Below, in pieces: positions 58,175-64,000 of a stretch of DNA of 64,000 nt. The translations under genes and the position numbers were made by a program. Origin of the DNA: Elgaria multicarinata webbii (taxonomy: Eukaryota > Chordata > Lepidosauria > Squamata > Anguidae); the NCBI RefSeq assembly GCF_023053635.1, contig NC_086173.1, positions 131,227,197 through 131,291,196 of the forward strand, read 5' to 3'. Each line of letters begins with the position of its first letter. Position 1 is the stretch's first letter. Under the pieces are notes generated by a model. The model made no database searches and had not been told where the DNA came from. It saw only the letters and a list, made by a program, of their open reading frames with translations.

Positions 58175-58540
58175 ATCATAGAATCATAGAATCGTAAAGT
58201 TGCGAGGGGCCTACAAGGCCATTGAGTCCAAGCCCCTGCTCATTGCAGGAATCTACCTTAACGTATACCTGACAGATGGTTGTCCAGCTACCTCTTGAAG
58301 GCCTCTAGTGTGGGAGAGCCCACGACCTCCCTAGGTAACTGGTTCCATTGTCGTACTGCTCTAACAGTCAGGAAGTTTTTCCTGATGTCCATCCGGAATC
58401 TGACTTCCTGTAACTTGAGCCCATTATTCCATGTCCTGCACTCTGGGAGGATCGAGCCTGGCCCTCATCTGTGTGACAACCTTTCAAGTATTTTAAGAGA
58501 GCTGTGTTCTGCTCCCTCTGTAGGCCCCCTTAAATTTCCG
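58175..58540 (-). repeat. CR1 3' end
   Basis: ATCATAGAATCATAGAATCG octamers, CAAGGCCATTGAGTCCAAGC, CTACCTCTTGAAGGCCTC, TTTTTCCTGATGTCCATCC. Opposite orientation to the copy at 53241. Confidence 0.85.
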
Positions 58541-58920
58541 TACTACATTTTAGCAGTTGGGTCCTTATTCTTCTTAAGCTAGCATTGGAAGTAGAGTTAT
58601 TCTCAAAAAGAATATACATGTTCAGAGGCAGGAAGAAGTTCTAAAGGTGCAAGCAATTCCCACTAGAGTGTATGGCAATGAGAGAGATGTAGCAGCCACT
58701 GAAGTTCTCCCTCCTGCGCAGATATTACTAAAGACAAGGAACTGCTGCCCAGAATAGAATATATCCTCAAATTACCAGCAAATATTCTGTTCCTCAAATT
58801 CCACTGGTAGAATGTCAAATTCGTATTTCTGTCAAAGACTGCATTCTGCATTATTTTCTCTCAGAATGGTACTGTTATTATATAGTGAGTCCACACTTCT
58901 GTTCCTAATAACTACATGGG

Positions 58921-59110
58921 GCTAATTTCAGAAGAGTAGCTATGTTAATCTGTTGCAGCAAAGATGACAAAGGGCACAATCCTTCACAGACATAAGCATG
59001 CTTAAACCTGTTGAGATTAATGGATTTAAGGACACTTAACTCTGTATTGCATCATGATCAAAGAGTCCCATGTCACCTTAACAACTAGCTAATGAGACTT
59101 TAGAGGCAAG
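58921..59110. repeat. Sauropsid interspersed repeat split by a nested foldback MITE
   Basis: AAGAGTAGCTATGTTAATCT, GTTGCAGCAAAGATGACAAA then, after an insert (about 58970-59049, GGGCACAATCC...GTATTGCATC), CAAAGAGTCCCATGTCACCT. The outer repeat is common in reptiles with the two halves joined. Confidence 0.6.
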
Positions 59111-59339
59111 AGCCTACTTGGTCCTTTATATACAATCCTACCCACTCGTGCCAAGGAAATAGCAACAGTGGCTGCTATTCTCATTGTTTATGTAAACACT
59201 TGCAGGGAGAAAAGCTATTCTCTTTTCTCTCCCACAGGAGGTAATAATTATAGGAGATGACACTACTCAGCGGAAACACTGGTATTTATTAACACTGTCA
59301 TACTAGGCACTATGACTACAGCTTGTTTCTTGGTACTTT

Positions 59340-59455
59340 GGTGCAGACTTTTCCAACCTGGAGTACTGCAACACTCATCACCAAGGCCACTGATAATGAT
59401 AGGAGTTGTAGTTCAAGAGGATGCCAGGTTGGAGAAGGCTACTTTAGTACCTTTG
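59340..59455. repeat. Foldback MITE (AGCCTTCC family)
   Basis: CTTTTCCAACCTGGAGTACT, GATAGGAGTTGTAGTTCAAG, GCCAGGTTGGAGAAGGCT. Confidence 0.6.
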
Positions 59456-60427
59456 ATCACAGAAATGTTCCTCCATATACTACTGAAGTTTCATCTGCTA
59501 GTGATGATAGTTGTGCTATGTAAAAACCCCTACAACGGACTTAGCAAGGCCGATACTTTAAACCAAATGCCTGTATATAAGAGCTCCTGAAAATTAGCTG
59601 CTCACTTCCTTCAGAACTGAATAAGCTCCTGCAAATGTAACTTTCAACCCTGCATTAAGATGTGTGCAGTCCATTTGGGAACACAGGTCAATTAGCCTTT
59701 CTGCATTGCCATTATGGCCATTTGCACATGCACAATGCTTTGCATATCTGAACACAGATTAGCAAGTTTACACTACCAGTCTGCAGAGGATTCCTTTGTT
59801 ACCTGTGTACAAGACATTCCAAAATAGGATTCTGTGCATGCAAGACAAAGGACTGGATCTGCTCCTTTAAAAAAAAAAAGGCAACAGAATCCCATTGGAG
59901 ATTTTGTGCATGGAAGATGATTACCAGATCAAGATGCTTGTGTCCAAAATTCCTGAGGTTCTATAAATTCAGACTGGTGTATCTAATATACTTCTGAGGA
60001 AAAATGTGCCTCATTGAAGGGCTTTTTTTTTTTTTGGCATATCAAAAGTGACAAGTACAGGCAGGTAGTCTCGGCCTCTATGTGTCTCAGTGGCATAGCA
60101 TTATTGCTGTGCATAGAATAGCAATTACTACTAGTTGGTAGTGGGAGGGAAAAGTACAGTTCAAAGTGTTCAGGCTTCTTTCAATTTAAAAGTGCATCTC
60201 ACTAACACTATATGGTCTTATTTCAGACCGTCACTTGATGCTAAATGGGAAGAGGACAGGTAACCACTTGCCACTGATGACACAGCTTATAAACATCATT
60301 TTAAAAAGGTACAAAATATATGTTGCAACATTGGAAGTGCACTGACATAATATGGCATAAAAATCCCTACATAAGATGACACATCTTTTTGTTTAAAGTG
60401 GAGAGAACATATCTGAAGTCAGATCAC
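59456..60427. other. Between repeats, nothing recognised
   Basis: Unique-looking; includes a T run at 60023-60036. No gene. Confidence 0.35.
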
Positions 60428-60429
60428 AG

Positions 60430-60850
60430 TACAAGAACACTGTGGCATGTAACGGCAACCAATGGCTTGTTTAAATCATGGATTGTCAGAGCTGAGAGCA
60501 AATGAGTGAGAGTGCTGCCTCCTTTGCATCAGCTTGCCCAAGCAACCCAAGAATGCCCCGTTCTTTGATTGTTAGTCATGACACCCAAACCTGGCACTCA
60601 TGTTGTTGAGGATTAAACAATCCAGAGTTTGAACTCATGCAACTCTGGGTTGTTTTAATCTTCAACAATGCAGAGTGCTGGGTTCGGACATCAAAACTAA
60701 CAGCCAAGGAATGGGGCCTTCTTGGGTTATTTGGGCAAGTGATGCAACGGAAAAGGAATGCGTAAGCAGGAGGCAGTGTGCTCACCCCTACATGGCCCCA
60801 CCAATTCATGCATTGTTAACCCTTTAAGTTGTGTTACATGTCAATCAGGT
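60430..60850. repeat. Long foldback element, copy 3 (~420 bp)
   Basis: Left TGGCATGTAACGGCAACC, right GTTACATGTCAATCAGGTC. The centre AACAATCCAGAGTTTGAACT faces ACTCTGGGTTGTTTTAATC; outer arms AAGCAACCCAAGAATGCCCC face GGGGCCTTCTTGGG. Confidence 0.65.
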
Positions 60851-61991
60851 CTATATCTCATGCAGTTTCCATTCCTTTCAATAGGACTTGCAGAGAAGTT
60901 CTAGGTGGATTGTGCCCTCAAAGTGCAATCTCCTAAGTGCGCTCGTACAGCAGCAGAAGCAGGAGCATCCCTTCCCTGTTACCACAGAGAAGATTGAGAG
61001 CCTACTGCAATCATGATGAATTCCCCTCAGTGTCTCAAAACAAGTAGCCTATACACAGATCCTAATTAATGCTCAATTAACAGTACTAGAGCACTACTAC
61101 TTCCACTGTGAACCACTTTTCTGTGGCTGGCTAGAGTGCCAATCTGCTAGCTTACCAATATTTGAATCACATGGGCACTTCTCCAGATACTAGTTCCAAG
61201 ATCCAACATGCTATTAACATCTGGGAAGTAAACAGAGCAATGAGAGTGCATTAAGAGGAAAAGTTAGGGATTTTCCTCTTCTGCCGTTTAAAATTTAAGT
61301 GACCCCTGTAAGCATACTCAGCACCGTTATTTTCAAGTACAAATGATACGTAGTGGTCTTCTCACACAATTACACAACAAAATTCAGATCTCTCTCTCTG
61401 CTCACTATTCACTTCAAGCCATTCATTTTCCTGAATGAATGAAACTTAAAAATAATTGCCTAATGTATGAAATTCATCTCTCTCCTCTTCATTCTGAAAG
61501 GCTCTTTATTTCAATGGGAGTTTTCCAGACTCACGGCCTTGTATTCACCAAACAAGAGAAGAGTCAAATTACCTTTAATAATAATTTCCAAAGAATTCTG
61601 AGAGCTTCCAAGGAAATTCTTAACATATTCACCCATATCCATTTGCATTATCATCACACCCATGAGGCAGTAACCTATGCTGCCATTGGGATCCACTGCT
61701 AACACAAGAGGGAGAATGTGGTTCATAAAGCAACCATAAATGAGTGCAAATGCTTGTTTCCAGAAAGGGGCCGGTTAGCAAAGCTTGCAAAAGATAGCTC
61801 TGCTAACCTGTCTTGATCTGGAAATAAGTGTTTCCATTAGTTTTTGGGATGCTTTAGGAAGAGTTCTGGTAGTAGTGGGTCCTGCTAGCAGAACAGAATG
61901 AGCAGGAGCTCAGAGGCAGTATCGGATACTGCCCATTAACTTTGTGCACATCGTTAGACAAGACAAAAACAAGAAAACCTTGGTAACTTTG
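60851..61991. other. Probable GXYLT2 3' UTR and flank
   Basis: Unique-looking sequence just past the GXYLT2 stop, containing the AATAAA candidate at 61510-61505. A worn TIR end (GCAGTATCGGATACTGCCC) lies near 61917-61936. Confidence 0.35.
61505..61510 (-). terminator. GXYLT2: Candidate poly(A) signal of GXYLT2
   Basis: Minus-strand AATAAA about 650 nt past the GXYLT2 stop. Further signals lie downstream, at 59290-59285 and in the AATAAATAAA stretch near 54564-54573, so the true 3' end is open. Confidence 0.3.
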
Positions 61992-62075
61992 CTTAATCCT
62001 ATGTCTACACAAAAGTAAGTGCTAATGAGTTCAATGTGGCTTACTCCCAGCTAAATGCATATAGGATTGCAGCGT
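61992..62075. repeat. 'CAATCCTAT' foldback element in the GXYLT2 3' UTR
   Basis: TTAATCCTATGTCTACAC at the left, ATGCATATAGGATTGCAGC at the right, core AGTAAGTGCTAATGAGTTCA. It ends only 81 bp after the stop codon on the minus strand. Confidence 0.6.
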
Positions 62076-62155
62076 AAAACAGTCATATTCCCTTTAGTTA
62101 AGCCTCAAGAGGGCTGGATAAAAAGATGAAAACCAATCAAAAGATATTGCTCTGA

Positions 62156-62338
62156 TTATAATCTGAAGTTGGCTCCAATGTTGACAATCACCCGACTTTC
62201 ATATGCCTTCTTCACAGTTCTCTCAATTTGTTTCAGAAAAACTTGTGGGATTCGCCCACATAAAGTGTGTACTGTATCGAGGAATTTTGACTGCAGAGGG
62301 TAGTACATTGATTGGAAGAGATTGTCTTCAAAGGAAAA
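62156..62338 (-). CDS. GXYLT2: GXYLT2 last coding exon
   Basis: 183 nt after acceptor CCTCTTTAG, in phase with the upstream exon. Encodes [19 protein letters not shown], then [20 protein letters not shown] and [20 protein letters not shown], ending L-stop (TAA). This matches the C-terminus of glucoside xylosyltransferase 2, a GT8-family Golgi/ER enzyme that adds xylose to O-linked glucose on EGF repeats of Notch. GXYLT1 is the alternative paralog; synteny with PPP4R2 favours GXYLT2. Confidence 0.92.
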   Translation of the reverse strand, partial: FSFEDNLFQSMYYPLQSKFLDTVHTLCGRIPQVFLKQIERTVKKAYESRVIVNIGANFRL

Positions 62339-63393
62339 CTAAAGAGGAAAATGGATAAAAAAGACAGACAACATCCGTCATATTTATTATTGCATTCCTT
62401 TAAAAACAGCAATCCATTTTTTTAAAATGTTGAACCTTCCAGTTTTACACAATCACATTTGTACCATACAGAGGTAAACCAATGTCAATATTGTGCTTGT
62501 CCCTTATGCAGCCAGATTCTACGCAGAGTTAGTTTCTCCTAATTGGAATCACACCACTTCCATCTAGCCCAGAATGGTCTGGCCAATAGGGCCTCTCCTG
62601 GATTAGAGGCAAGGGTCTTTACCTAGTTCACTATCTGAGACACTAGATTGGAGATGTGGAGGCCTGAGGAAAAGAAACTCAGAAAAGTTGGAAAAAAACA
62701 CCCACCTTTTCCCCCCAGGCACTTTGTTTGGTGCATTTCCCCAATTTTGGGGATGTTGGTGTTGGTGTTCTTGAGCTTTTTCTGGGCTTTCTCATCTCTA
62801 TACAGGTCTTATATACACAAAACATGCACTCGGCCACCAAATTATGACCCCTCTCTCGTCATCAACCTAAGTCTAATTTTCTCTCCCCACTCTAACGATG
62901 ACTTTCAATACATTGCAACACTTATTCCTCCTTTCCGTCTGCAAAAAGCAGTATTTAAATGCTAGGGCAGAATGGCACCATCTCAAGCAAGCTGCCGCTG
63001 CTGCAGATACTGAACTGAGTTTGGGCTGTTCTGTTGTGAACCTGGGCCAACAAGTTGGGGCTTGTCAGGCTACTGGGCTGTACTACAGCTAGAATGTTCC
63101 CAAAGACTTTGATGGCCAATGCAGTTGGAATGTCTCCCTGCAGAAACAGGGAGACCCAGATTCAAATGCCCACTCTGCCATGAAACTGACTGGGTAAACT
63201 TAAGCCAGTCACTATCTTTCAGCCTATCCTACTTTAAAGGGTTGTTGTGATCTTAAAAGGTTGTGAGGATAAAAGACCACGTATACTTTGAGCTCCTTGG
63301 AAGAAAAATGGATATAAATGTAATGTAACTAGATGCACAATATCACATTATAACACCATATAAGACTTTGCTCTCTGGCACCGCAGTACTTAC
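62339..63393 (-). other. GXYLT2 last intron
   Basis: GT-AG intron of 1055 bp carrying one SINE (63112-63330). No other coding similarity. Confidence 0.9.
63112..63330 (+). repeat. tRNA-derived SINE (Sauria-SINE-like), diverged
   Basis: GGGAGACCCAGATTCAAATG (B box), AGCCAGTCACTATCTTTCAG, GTTGTGAGGATAAAAG, TTTGAGCTCCTTGGAAGAAA, TGGATATAAATGTAA. Antisense to GXYLT2. Confidence 0.8.
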
Positions 63394-63566
63394 ATCACGT
63401 ATCACTTCATATAGTGCTTTAAAAGTAGGCTGCTTATCATCATGGTAGACGCCCCTGTTCCCATGGAGAATAGAAATGCCTTCTTCCTCTGCACCTTTAC
63501 AGTTACTTCCGTACATGCAGTGATCTGGCCGGTAGTTCCATTGACAAGGAAACAGGTAGAGACATT
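63394..63566 (-). CDS. GXYLT2: GXYLT2 penultimate coding exon
   Basis: 173 nt between acceptor TTTTCTAG and donor GAT|GTAAGT. Encodes [20 protein letters not shown], then [20 protein letters not shown] and [17 protein letters not shown]. Cysteine-rich with the conserved [13 protein letters not shown] stretch of the family's catalytic domain. The exon begins with two bases of a Glu codon whose first base lies in an exon outside the window, so the gene is partial here. Confidence 0.95.
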
Positions 63567-64000
63567 CTAGAAAACCCAATTTGAGAGGGGGAAGTGCAGA
63601 GGGGGGGAAATGACTTTACACAGCACAAAGAAATTACCAACCAGTAAGAGGTATCTATAATTTTGTACAAAACCCGCAAATATGAGAAATGTGTAAAAAG
63701 AAGAAATTAGGAACAGATATGCGTACATTTAATTCCAATAATTCTTTTTGGTTACATGATTTGGGGTTATGACTTTGGGGTGAGGAGGAACAGAAGGGTT
63801 ATCGGAATTGGCAGTTTTCAAATAAATGGTTTAGGGAAAGGCCACCTTCAAACCATGGTACGACGACCATATGAAAAGGAGGACAGGGCTCCTGTATCTT
63901 TAACAGTTGTATTGAAAAGGAAATTTCAGCAGGTGTCATTTGTATATATGGGGAACCTGGTGAAGTTTCCTCTTTGTCACACCAGTTAAAGCTGCAGGTG
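63567..64000 (-). other. GXYLT2 intron (partial)
   Basis: Upstream of the penultimate exon; the next exon in the family (ending ...NIIFYFNP) is not in the window. Confidence 0.8.

Noticed and set aside
58280-58582. 100-codon plus-strand open frame with a twin on the minus strand at 53262
   Set aside because: Both are translations of the CR1 3' region; similarity between them reflects the repeat.
63756-63989. Plus-strand open frame near the right edge considered as another exon
   Set aside because: Wrong strand for GXYLT2 and no similarity to its remaining sequence.

Overview
The window is vertebrate nuclear DNA, most likely from a squamate reptile. It carries split genes with canonical splice sites, one CpG-island promoter, AT-rich introns, and a repeat load typical of lizards and snakes: tRNA-derived SINEs of the Sauria-SINE kind, L2/CR1-type LINEs, CR1 3' ends, and many short palindromic DNA transposons. 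I could not compare to a database, so the species is not determined.

Two host genes are present, both on the minus strand. PPP4R2 (regulatory subunit 2 of protein phosphatase 4) is complete: nine coding exons between 42470 and 9022 join into a 405-codon reading frame with consistent phases at all eight junctions. Its start lies in a CpG island at about 42430-43080, and its 3' UTR probably runs to about 7540. GXYLT2 (glucoside xylosyltransferase 2) enters from the right edge; only its last two coding exons are inside (63566-63394 and 62338-62156). The order GXYLT2 then PPP4R2, head to tail, matches the mammalian arrangement as I remember it (human 3p13).

Layout: 1-7540 is the flank downstream of PPP4R2, with no gene but a striking 690-bp GC-rich transposon (687-1376) and a 254-bp palindrome (5217-5470). 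7540-42470 is PPP4R2, with a 20-kb intron 2 that holds much of the repeat content. 43080-62155 lies between the genes and holds LINE, SINE and foldback copies, including a LINE copy with a long open reverse-transcriptase frame (50600-51780); the part nearest GXYLT2 may be a long 3' UTR of that gene. 62156-64000 is the 3' end of GXYLT2.

The two host genes do not share a pathway. PPP4R2 serves the PP4 phosphatase complex in the nucleus and cytoplasm; GXYLT2 acts in the secretory pathway on O-glucosylated EGF repeats such as those of Notch. I found no new cellular system. What deserves a second look is the transposon record: hAT-like elements with 8-bp target duplications, nested insertions whose empty sites can be read from sister copies inside the same window, and a diverged ~0.8-kb sequence pair in introns 3 and 2 of PPP4R2.
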